From positions 1-14,346 of the forward strand of contig JAFYRB010000008.1 in the NCBI GenBank assembly GCA_017559615.1: a stretch of 14,346 nt of DNA. Direction: 5' to 3'. This DNA is from Alistipes sp. (lineage in GTDB: Bacteria > Bacteroidota > Bacteroidia > Bacteroidales > Rikenellaceae). A model generated the notes under the pieces. That model did no database searches. It was not told where the DNA came from and saw only the letters and a program-made list of their open reading frames with translations. The position numbers and the translations under genes are program-made. Each line of letters opens with the position of its first letter. Within the stretch, counting starts at the first letter, position 1. Below are positions 1 through 5,535 of the stretch, one piece after another.

Positions 1-1
1 T

Positions 2-190
2 AATAAATACTGTTTAGTAGTTGATAAGTTCAAAAAGGCAGTAGCTAATAAACCAGTCAATCAACTTACAAACGCAGATGTATTGGACTTCAAATACTAC
101 CTTCTGAATGTTGCAAAGCTCGGAAATAACACCCTATGTGGCTATATGACCAAGGCTAAGACGATATTCCACCCGAAAGCCTTGCATTAG
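2..190 (+). CDS. 3' end of an ORF resembling a tyrosine recombinase core-binding (SAM-like) domain; partial, possibly a remnant
   Basis: The frame is open from the left edge to a TAG at 188-190, giving 62 residues; the start lies outside the window. The segment NKPVNQLTNADVLDFKYYLL followed by a GNNTLCGYMTKAKTIF-like stretch has the helix-turn pattern of the SAM-like N-terminal domain of phage-type integrases: a 'conserved L-T, acidic D, F..YLL' helix, then 'NT...Y....K.IF'. In a complete recombinase a catalytic domain of roughly 170 residues with R..HxxR..Y would follow. Here the protein stops directly after the core-binding helices, so it is either a truncated integrase or a stand-alone domain protein. 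The stop codon sits in the loop of a good terminator hairpin, so the 3' end may be a settled one. The piece looks more AT-rich than the genes to its right. Family assignment is by eye and uncertain. Confidence 0.42.
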   Translation, partial: NKYCLVVDKFKKAVANKPVNQLTNADVLDFKYYLLNVAKLGNNTLCGYMTKAKTIFHPKALH

Positions 191-207
191 CAAGGCTTTT
201 TTGTTTT
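176..207 (+). terminator. Rho-independent terminator of the left-edge ORF
   Basis: A perfect 9-bp stem (AAAGCCTTG at 176-184 with CAAGGCTTT at 191-199) closes a 6-nt loop, CATTAG, that contains the TAG stop codon of the left-edge ORF. The stem runs into six T's (197-202), then G and four more T's. It therefore works on the plus strand and overlaps the last coding codons. Confidence 0.8.
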
Positions 208-224
208 ATATAAGTTATACAATC

Positions 225-262
225 AAAAAAAAAGGGTTACTTCGAAAAGAAGCAACCCTTTT
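225..262 (-). terminator. Rho-independent terminator downstream of the S1/P1 nuclease gene (probably bidirectional)
   Basis: The arm AAAGGGTT-A-CTTC (231-243) pairs with GAAG-C-AACCCTTT (249-261) around a GAAAA loop, with one A-C mismatch. On the minus strand the hairpin is followed by nine U's (complement of A225-233), 12 nt past the nuclease stop codon. On the plus strand a shorter T run (259-262) follows, so it could also back up the terminator at 176-207. Confidence 0.8.
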
Positions 263-273
263 CTGTAACATTT

Positions 274-1044
274 CTAATATATCTCTTCGATGAGTTTTGC
301 CAGGCGGAGACCGCCTTTTAGAAGTTGTGTCTCGATGACTGGCGCATAGCGTGCGACATAATCAAAAGAGAGATTGCCACACGCAGTGGAAATATCGTAG
401 ACATCGTCTGCCAGAAGAACACTCTCCTCTATCCAATCATTTGGCGTGCCTAATGAGAGTGTCTTTGCCTCCTTGCGATTCACGCGGTCGATATTCTTCT
501 GCCACTCGCAGTAACTCCAGCGGTGTGCAGACTCCACAATCTCGCTATCCCACACCGAGTGTAGATTCATCATCTTGCCAAAATACCTCACCTGCGTGCC
601 ATTACCACCTCGGTCGCTCTTATGTCCAGCGTGCATAGGGCAGTGCATATCGCCAACAAGATGGATAAGCATCATCAGTTCCGCGCGCTCCTCTTCGGCC
701 GAAAGTTTGCCACTTTTAAGCTCTTCGACAATAGTGTTTATCGCCGTTACAACATCGCCACTTTGGCTCTTTGCTGATCGAGCGTATGTCTGCTCTGTGG
801 GATCGACATTCACGTAGTGCCACGTCTTGGTATGGGCATAGGCATCAGTGTGGCTGGCGTTATCCATCCAATTTGCAACATACACCATTGTGTGACCACC
901 GAGTGTAGCCTCCACCTTTTTAAGTGCCTTTTTCGAGAGGTGTTGCTCGGCGATATAGGCTACTACATCGTGACCTTTCGGTCCCCACGCCATAGCCTGA
1001 CTAATGTAAAGTATTGCTGTAAGTAAAGCTACTATCTTTCTCAT
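274..1044 (-). CDS. Secreted S1/P1-type zinc-dependent nuclease
   Basis: The 256-residue product is a member of the S1/P1 nuclease family, which cleaves single-stranded DNA and RNA (and often 3'-mononucleotides) using three zinc ions. A signal peptide (residues 1-19, ending AMA) would be cleaved so that W20 becomes the mature N-terminus, as the family requires, because the terminal Trp binds zinc. All nine ligands known from P1 nuclease can be placed with matching spacing: W20, H25, D61, H76, H128, D132, H138, H162 and D166. The core signature LIHLVGDMHCPMH is at 126-138 and NLHSVWDSE at 160-168. Expected location is the periplasm or outside the cell, with a role in nucleic-acid or phosphate scavenging. 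The gene starts 10 nt after the rho stop codon, with AGGTGA upstream of ATG, so it probably shares the rho transcript. It ends in a strong hairpin terminator. Confidence 0.93.
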   Translation of the reverse strand: MRKIVALLTAILYISQAMAWGPKGHDVVAYIAEQHLSKKALKKVEATLGGHTMVYVANWMDNASHTDAYAHTKTWHYVNVDPTEQTYARSAKSQSGDVVTAINTIVEELKSGKLSAEEERAELMMLIHLVGDMHCPMHAGHKSDRGGNGTQVRYFGKMMNLHSVWDSEIVESAHRWSYCEWQKNIDRVNRKEAKTLSLGTPNDWIEESVLLADDVYDISTACGNLSFDYVARYAPVIETQLLKGGLRLAKLIEEIY

Positions 1045-1054
1045 TAATCACCTA

Positions 1055-2743
1055 TTATTGATTCATCGTAGCGAGAAACTCGTCGTTGTCGCGCGTGAGA
1101 TTCATCTGCTTCTGAAGGAACTCCATAGCCTCAACAGGTGTCATATCTGCAAGGTGCTTACGCAATATCCACGTGCGCTGCATAACGCTCTGTGGCAACA
1201 ACAAATCCTCGCGGCGAGTACCCGACGCAACAACATCAACAGCAGGGTAGATACGCTTATTAGCAAGCTTTCTATCGAGCTGAAGCTCCATATTACCCGT
1301 ACCCTTGAACTCCTCAAAAATGACCTCATCCATCTTCGAGCCAGTGTCGATAAGCGCAGTAGCAATGATAGTCAACGAGCCCTTCTCCTCGGTGTTTCGT
1401 GCCGCACCAAAGAAGCGCTTTGGCTTATGCAATGCGTTGGCATCCACACCACCCGAAAGCACCTTTCCTGAAGCTGGCTGTACGGAGTTGTAGGCACGTG
1501 CAAGACGTGTGATAGAGTCGAGGAAGATGACAACATCGTGGCCACTCTCGACCATACGCTTGGCCTTCTCAAGCACCATCTCCGCAACCTTAACGTGACG
1601 CGCGGCCTGCTCATCGAAGGTCGAAGCAACAACCTCCGCCTTCACGTGGCGAGCCATCTCGGTAACCTCCTCTGGACGCTCATCAATCAATAGCACAATC
1701 ATATAGACCTCTGGGTGGTTGTCGGCAATGGCGTTAGCAATAGACTGCAACAACATTGTCTTACCCGTCTTTGGCTGTGCCACGATAAGCGCACGCTGTC
1801 CCTTACCAATAGGAGCAAAGAGGTCGATAATACGGTTAGATTTTGTATTGTGGCCATTTCCCGTGAGGTTAAACTTCTCGCTTGGGAAGAGTGGAGTTAG
1901 GTACTCAAATTGCTGACGGTCACGAATGATATCTGGCTTAAGGCCATTGATAAGCTCAACGTGTACCAATGGGAAGTACTTTTCGCCCTCCTTTGGTGGT
2001 CGGATTGTGCCACTTACGGTATCGCCCGCCTTAAGACCAAAGAGCTTAATCTGTGATGGCGAGACATATACATCATCTGGCGAGTTAAGATAGTTGTAAT
2101 CTGCCGAGCGCAAGAAACCGAAGCCGTCGGCCATAATCTCAAGAACACCCTCGCCATCAATTACTGCGGTAAAGTCATCCTTGGTGATAAACTCCTCATC
2201 CTCCTCATCCGAAAGATAATCCTCATCCTCGTCGCCCTCGCCATCGATATCATCAACATCGTAGGTAATAGGGTACTCCTCCTCGGAGATTGAGTCTGCG
2301 CCATCTGCTACTTCCGTTTCATCTGTCGCCAATGCCTCCTCATTCTCGACGCTCTCCTGGCTTGGCTGCTCCATCTGAACCTGCTCCTTCGCACGCTTTG
2401 GCTTGCGACCGCGACGCTTGTGGGGTGACTCAGCAATCGGCGCTGAAGCCTCCTCTATAGTGGATTTCTCGGCGCTCTCCGCCACCTCTGGCGCAACATT
2501 CTCTGGCTGTGCCTCCTCGCCACCAACCTTTACACTACTCATACGAGGACGGCGGCCACGTTTTGGTACACTCTCCTTTGGAGCCTGCTCAACGTTCTCT
2601 GCATTAGCAGCCTCACTTGCCGCAGCAACAATCTTATTAAGTAGCTCCTGCTTTTTCATATTCGAAGGTGTAATACCCAACATCTTTGCGATTTCGCGCA
2701 ACTCCACAATGGTCTTACCCTCCAATATAGTTAAATCTTGCAT
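1055..2743 (-). CDS. rho: Transcription termination factor Rho with a long charged N-terminal insertion
   Basis: Rho is a hexameric RNA-dependent ATPase/translocase that ends transcription. The 562-residue protein is about 140 residues longer than E. coli Rho (419). Order of parts: Rho-N SAP-like helices (about 5-42, [17 protein letters not shown]); a low-complexity insertion (about 45-190) with two AT-hook-like basic patches, KRGRRPR (61-67) and KRRGRKPKR (109-117), followed by a strongly acidic run (about 143-185); a cold-shock-type RNA-binding domain (about 199-268; GFGFLRS at 207-213, DVYVS at 224-228); and a RecA-like ATPase (about 285-555). The ATPase has Walker [10 protein letters not shown] (321-329), DERPEE (354-359), Walker B VVIFLDS (404-410), the secondary RNA-binding loop [22 protein letters not shown] (429-450) given here by position, and [11 protein letters not shown] (481-491). 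All catalytic motifs look intact. Long insertions at this place are known in Rho of Bacteroidota and Actinomycetota. A clear promoter lies upstream and the S1/P1 nuclease gene follows. Confidence 0.98.
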   Translation of the reverse strand: MQDLTILEGKTIVELREIAKMLGITPSNMKKQELLNKIVAAASEAANAENVEQAPKESVPKRGRRPRMSSVKVGGEEAQPENVAPEVAESAEKSTIEEASAPIAESPHKRRGRKPKRAKEQVQMEQPSQESVENEEALATDETEVADGADSISEEEYPITYDVDDIDGEGDEDEDYLSDEEDEEFITKDDFTAVIDGEGVLEIMADGFGFLRSADYNYLNSPDDVYVSPSQIKLFGLKAGDTVSGTIRPPKEGEKYFPLVHVELINGLKPDIIRDRQQFEYLTPLFPSEKFNLTGNGHNTKSNRIIDLFAPIGKGQRALIVAQPKTGKTMLLQSIANAIADNHPEVYMIVLLIDERPEEVTEMARHVKAEVVASTFDEQAARHVKVAEMVLEKAKRMVESGHDVVIFLDSITRLARAYNSVQPASGKVLSGGVDANALHKPKRFFGAARNTEEKGSLTIIATALIDTGSKMDEVIFEEFKGTGNMELQLDRKLANKRIYPAVDVVASGTRREDLLLPQSVMQRTWILRKHLADMTPVEAMEFLQKQMNLTRDNDEFLATMNQ

Positions 2744-2775
2744 ATATAATAAATTGATTTTTTCGATTGCTCAGT

Positions 2776-2816
2776 TGCCGACGCTAAAGAATAATCCGTG
2801 AAAAGATTGTTCGGCA
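2776..2816 (-). other. Inverted repeat in the rho 5' leader
   Basis: TGCCGA (2776-2781) and TCGGCA (2811-2816) form a 6-bp inverted repeat enclosing 29 nt. It lies between the predicted rho transcription start (about 2812) and the rho ATG at 2743. E. coli rho is autoregulated through its leader; whether this short repeat does anything comparable is a guess, and a 6-bp match over this distance can arise by chance. Confidence 0.22.
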
Positions 2817-2819
2817 CTG

Positions 2820-2850
2820 CAAATATAACATCTATTTTAGTTTTTTGCAA
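2820..2850 (-). promoter_or_regulatory. Bacteroidota-type promoter for rho (and probably the downstream nuclease)
   Basis: Read on the minus strand, the sequence has ATTG (-33 element; TTG at 2850-2848), 20 nt, then TATATTTG (-7 element, 2827-2820). This fits the Bacteroidota primary sigma pattern TTTG-N19-21-TAnnTTTG. The predicted start is near 2812, giving a leader of about 70 nt before the rho ATG. Confidence 0.75.
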
Positions 2851-2910
2851 TATTTTTCCTCGACAGATGATATTTTTTACAAAGATGTATATTATTTATG
2901 AATTATGTAT

Positions 2911-2918
2911 TAAATTTG
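2911..2918 (+). promoter_or_regulatory. Possible -7 promoter element for the PRiA4-like/miaA unit
   Basis: TAAATTTG fits the Bacteroidota -7 consensus TAnnTTTG. No convincing TTTG is found 19-21 nt upstream, so the assignment is weaker than for rho. Transcription would start near 2925, downstream of an in-frame ATG at 2898 and about 40 nt before the ATG at 2964. This favours 2964 as the real start of the following gene. Confidence 0.45.
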
Positions 2919-2963
2919 TCTTACGTAATAGACGAATGTATAACGTATAATATTATAACTGTT

Positions 2964-3476
2964 ATGAATATTATCTTTAAGTATCGTATGCTCAGCGACG
3001 AGAGTGATAATTTTGTTCGCGATTTCGAGGTTTATCCCGATATGACGCTTACGGAGTTTCACAATTTCCTGCTTGATGCCCTTGGATACGAGCCTTGTAT
3101 GGTCTCTATCTTCAAATCTGATGCCGAATGGCGTCTTGTGGAGGAGTTTACTGAGTTGGATATGGGCGAGGATATCCCTGGCTCGCCACGCTGTATGGAC
3201 AACGTACGCCTTATGGAGGTTACTAACGACTTCCACGATCGCCTTGTCTACACCTTCGATATGATTAACGACCGCTCGTACTACCTCGAGCTTATAGATA
3301 TGCAGCGTCCTGATAAGGACCTTACCTACCCACGTGTAGTATTCGAACACGCTCCTGTGCCAGATCAGTATGACCCACAGGCTACCGAGCAGGCAGGCTC
3401 AATCTTCGATGAGATGATGAGCGAGTATGGAGAGTTTGATGGCGATGGTGACGACAGCTACGATGATGAGTTCTAA
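2964..3476 (+). CDS. PRiA4/ORF3-like (PF07929-type) small acidic protein of unknown function
   Basis: The product is 170 residues from the ATG at 2964. The frame stays open back to an ATG at 2898, but those 22 extra residues are upstream of the likely transcription start and do not look like family sequence. The pattern IIFKYRMLSDE..NFVRDFEV near the N-terminus, LTEFHNFLLDALGYE (about 29-43) and LVYTFDMINDRSYYLEL (about 95-111) fits the plasmid pRiA4b ORF3-like fold. Members of this family are often named 'IS1096 element passenger TnpR', although no transposon is implied. No catalytic motif is visible. The C-terminus is a very acidic tail (about 152-170, ending DGDGDDSYDDEF). The last 11 nt overlap the start of miaA, so translation of the two is probably coupled. 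The biochemical role is unknown. Confidence 0.8.
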   Translation: MNIIFKYRMLSDESDNFVRDFEVYPDMTLTEFHNFLLDALGYEPCMVSIFKSDAEWRLVEEFTELDMGEDIPGSPRCMDNVRLMEVTNDFHDRLVYTFDMINDRSYYLELIDMQRPDKDLTYPRVVFEHAPVPDQYDPQATEQAGSIFDEMMSEYGEFDGDGDDSYDDEF

Positions 3477-4377
3477 ACGAGGTACACTTATCGTTGTTGC
3501 TGGCCCAACAGGTTCGGGTAAGAGTGCGCTTGCGGTAAAGATTGCGCAGCACTACAACGCGCCCGTAATCTCCACTGATTCGCGACAGTTCTATCGTGGT
3601 CTTGCCATCGGCACAGCACAGCCTACCGCCGAGGAGCTTGCAGCTGCCACGCACTACTTCATTGCCGACAGAGAGGTCGAGGATGACTTTAACTCGGGCC
3701 GCTATGAGGGTGAGGCGTTGGCGTTACTCGATAGGCTCTTTGCGGAGAATGAGTATGTTGTGGCCGTAGGTGGCTCGGGCCTCTATATTCAGGCCCTGTG
3801 TGATGGTATGGATAACCTTCCGGAGGCTGATAAGAGTGTGCGTGAGGAGCTGAAGCAGAGGTTGCAAGATGAGGGTTTGGAGGCTCTTGTAGAGGAGCTT
3901 CGTAGGCTTGATCCGGAGTATGTCAACATCGTGGACAGAAATAATCCTTCGCGTGTTATGCGCGCGTTGGAGGTGTGTCTTGTTACGGGTAAGCCTTATA
4001 GTGAGCAACGTAGTGGCGCGAAGGCCGAGCGCAGTTTTAACATCATAAAGATTGCAACGGATATGCCTCGAGATGTTCTTTATGAGCGCATTAACCTACG
4101 TGTGGATATGATGATTGAGGATGGCCTTGTGGAGGAGGCACGTGCCGTGTACCATAAGCGACACCTCAATGCTCTGCAAACCGTAGGCTACCGTGAGATG
4201 TTCGACTACTTCGATGGAAAGATAACTCTCGATGAGGCCATCGAACTTATAAAGCGCAACTCACGACACTACGCCAAGCGACAGATGACCTGGTTTCGTA
4301 GAGATAGCGAGATTGCGTGGTTTGCGCCGAGCGACCTCGATACAATTATTAAGCATATTGATAGCAAGCGTCAATAG
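3466..4377 (+). CDS. miaA: tRNA dimethylallyltransferase MiaA
   Basis: MiaA transfers the dimethylallyl group of DMAPP to N6 of A37 in tRNAs reading codons that begin with U. The 303-residue protein has the usual bacterial length. Visible motifs are P-loop GPTGSGKS (13-20), STDSRQFYRGLAIGTAQPT (36-54, with the conserved Asp38), HYFI (63-66), FNSGRYEGEAL (75-85), VGGSGLYIQAL (101-111), NPSRVMRALE (160-169), TVGYREMFDY (239-248) and the C-terminal RNSRHYAKRQMTWFRRD (264-280). The start is one of two adjacent ATG codons (3463 or 3466); either gives the normal N-terminus just before TLIVVAGPTG. It overlaps the upstream gene by 11 nt in another frame. A hairpin follows the stop, and the next gene is tRNA-Leu(UAA), a predicted substrate of this enzyme. 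Confidence 0.97.
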   Translation: MSSKRGTLIVVAGPTGSGKSALAVKIAQHYNAPVISTDSRQFYRGLAIGTAQPTAEELAAATHYFIADREVEDDFNSGRYEGEALALLDRLFAENEYVVAVGGSGLYIQALCDGMDNLPEADKSVREELKQRLQDEGLEALVEELRRLDPEYVNIVDRNNPSRVMRALEVCLVTGKPYSEQRSGAKAERSFNIIKIATDMPRDVLYERINLRVDMMIEDGLVEEARAVYHKRHLNALQTVGYREMFDYFDGKITLDEAIELIKRNSRHYAKRQMTWFRRDSEIAWFAPSDLDTIIKHIDSKRQ

Positions 4378-4388
4378 ATTGAAAATTA

Positions 4389-4424
4389 GAAGGGTAGATG
4401 TGTTTAACTGCATCTACCCTTTAA
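4389..4424 (+). terminator. Terminator-like hairpin after miaA
   Basis: AAGGGTAGATG (4390-4400) pairs perfectly over 11 bp with CATCTACCCTT (4411-4421) around a 10-nt loop. Only a short T run interrupted by A follows (TTTAATATT), so termination may be incomplete or may partly depend on the stem. The rest of the gap (4425-4474) holds no recognisable element. Confidence 0.65.
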
Positions 4425-4474
4425 TATTCAATGGCGAAAACATCGCTATAGGAGAATCAAAAACGTATAGATTT

Positions 4475-4505
4475 TTTGTAAAATAAAATAAAAATTGTAC
4501 ATTTG
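4475..4505 (+). promoter_or_regulatory. Bacteroidota-type promoter of tRNA-Leu
   Basis: TTTG (4475-4478), 19 nt of A-rich sequence, then TACATTTG (4498-4505) matches the TTTG-N19-21-TAnnTTTG consensus exactly. A start near 4512 would leave a 5' leader of about 17 nt for RNase P to remove. Confidence 0.85.
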
Positions 4506-4528
4506 CAACGTCTTTAACGGACTGAGTA

Positions 4529-4614
4529 GCTCGGATGGTGGAATAGGTAGACACGCCGGACTTAAAATCCTGTGGGCAGTAATGCCCGTACCGGTTCGAC
4601 CCCGGTTCCGAGTA
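4529..4614 (+). tRNA. tRNA-Leu (anticodon UAA)
   Basis: This is an 86-nt class II tRNA. The acceptor stem is GCTCGGA (4529-4535) with TCCGAGT (4607-4613), including a G1-U72 wobble, and the discriminator is A4614. The anticodon loop CTTAAAA (4561-4567) has TAA at 4563-4565. The long variable arm is GGGCA/GTAA/TGCCC (4574-4587). The T arm is ACCGG-TTCGACC-CCGGT (4590-4606). CCA is not encoded; CTT follows. A36-A37-A38 is the recognition signature of MiaA, encoded just upstream. The anticodon stem has one apparent C28-U42 mismatch (4557 with 4571). The gene has its own promoter and terminator. Confidence 0.97.
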
Positions 4615-4622
4615 CTTAATTG

Positions 4623-4650
4623 AGGATTCGCCAAGGCGAGTCCTTTTTTT
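4623..4650 (+). terminator. Rho-independent terminator of tRNA-Leu
   Basis: AGGATTCGC (4623-4631) pairs with GCGAGTCCT (4636-4644) with one G-U pair and a four-base CAAG loop, followed directly by seven T's ending at 4650. It abuts the stop codon of the convergent YjbR-family gene, so the two units meet with no spare sequence. Confidence 0.85.
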
Positions 4651-4651
4651 A

Positions 4652-5032
4652 TTACTCCTCAATAAGTGCGGTTGCCGCTTCAAGAATTTCATTACGCAGT
4701 GCGCAAGGTGTTACATTCTTCTGAATAACAAGCAAATAGGAGTTAAAAATCTGCTCGCGGATAAAACCATCGGTAAGGTCGCCCGTAAGGTGTACAGCAT
4801 TCCAATGGCGCTTGTTTAGATGCCACGCCTCGGTGACCTCCTCATACCTATCACGCAGTTCAATAGCGATATCGGGATCGCACTTAACAGCCACCTGGTC
4901 GTGATGCGATAGGGTGGTTAACGCAAACATTCTCCCGCCAACCTTATAGACCAACGTATCGTCATCAAAGGGCAGCGTCTCCTCGGCATAGGGTAGCGAG
5001 AGGCAATATTCACGTATCTCCTCGATGCTCAT
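4652..5032 (-). CDS. MmcQ/YjbR family protein
   Basis: The 126-residue product has the compact CyaY-like fold pattern of the MmcQ/YjbR family (PF04237). Family signatures are PYAEETLPFDDDTLVYKVGG (14-33), FALTTL (36-41), VAVKCDP (47-53) and HLNKRHWNAV (71-80), with YLLVIQKN (99-106) near the end. These proteins are often labelled DNA-binding, but a precise role has not been established for most of them. The ATG begins one nucleotide after the ispF stop codon (TAA-T-ATG), so translation is probably coupled to ispF. It is the last gene of the leftward operon and converges on the tRNA-Leu terminator. No minus-strand terminator with a T tract was found after it. Confidence 0.9.
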   Translation of the reverse strand: MSIEEIREYCLSLPYAEETLPFDDDTLVYKVGGRMFALTTLSHHDQVAVKCDPDIAIELRDRYEEVTEAWHLNKRHWNAVHLTGDLTDGFIREQIFNSYLLVIQKNVTPCALRNEILEAATALIEE

Positions 5033-5033
5033 A

Positions 5034-5513
5034 TTACCACTTTATGAGAAGTACAACGGCATTCGCAGAGACTCCCTCCTCTCGTCCCTCGAAGCCAAGG
5101 CGCTCGGTTGTAGTGGCCTTCACGGAGATGCGGTCTACATCTATGCCAACAACCTCGGATAGGGTAGCACGCATAGTGTCGATATGTGGTCTGAGTTTTG
5201 GTCGTTGCATAGCAATAGTACAATCTATATTACTAATATTGTAGCCTTTAGATGCAATTATATCAATGACTTCTTTAAGTAGAATTCGCGAGTCAATACC
5301 CTTATATTTATTATCGCTATCGGGGAATAACTTGCCGATATCTCCCAATGCTAAAGCCCCAAGTAGAGCATCGCAAATGGCGTGTATCGCAACATCACCA
5401 TCCGAGTGTGCAACGCAACCCTTCGTATGTGGCACCTTAACGCCACACAACGTCAACTGCAACCCTTCGGCAAGGGCGTGAACATCATAACCACAACCGA
5501 CTCTAATATCCAT
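5034..5513 (-). CDS. ispF: 2-C-methyl-D-erythritol 2,4-cyclodiphosphate synthase IspF
   Basis: IspF is the fifth enzyme of the MEP pathway. It cyclises 4-diphosphocytidyl-methylerythritol 2-phosphate to the 2,4-cyclodiphosphate, releasing CMP, as a cytosolic homotrimer. The 159-residue protein is full length. The zinc ligands of the E. coli enzyme (D8, H10, H42) correspond to D10 and H12 in GYDVH and H44 in the AHSDGDVAIHA segment (35-45). LGALALGDIGKLFPD (51-65) and VKATTTERLGFEGREEG (131-147) are the other hallmarks. It follows the addA-like gene by 22 nt and precedes the YjbR-family gene by one. No ispD lies alongside in this window. The presence of IspF implies that the organism makes isoprenoid precursors by the MEP route. 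Confidence 0.97.
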   Translation of the reverse strand: MDIRVGCGYDVHALAEGLQLTLCGVKVPHTKGCVAHSDGDVAIHAICDALLGALALGDIGKLFPDSDNKYKGIDSRILLKEVIDIIASKGYNISNIDCTIAMQRPKLRPHIDTMRATLSEVVGIDVDRISVKATTTERLGFEGREEGVSANAVVLLIKW

Positions 5514-5535
5514 AATCTAAATTTTAGTTATTCGA

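Noticed and set aside
2184..2260. Simple-sequence repeat (CCTCATC-rich tract) inside rho as a possible phase-variable site
   Set aside because: The copies are irregular and in frame, encoding the Glu/Asp-rich block; no uniform unit long enough for slippage was seen.
2898..2963. Upstream in-frame ATG at 2898 as the start of the PRiA4-like gene
   Set aside because: It would put the start codon upstream of the TAAATTTG -7 element, and the 22 added residues do not resemble family N-termini.
3427..3465. Longer miaA start at 3427
   Set aside because: The added residues duplicate the reading of the upstream gene's acidic tail in another frame and are not found before the P-loop in MiaA proteins.
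2964..3476. Transposon passenger gene, as suggested by the database name 'IS1096 TnpR' for this family
   Set aside because: No transposase, inverted repeats or target duplication are visible nearby, and the gene is overlapped by miaA; the family name is historical.
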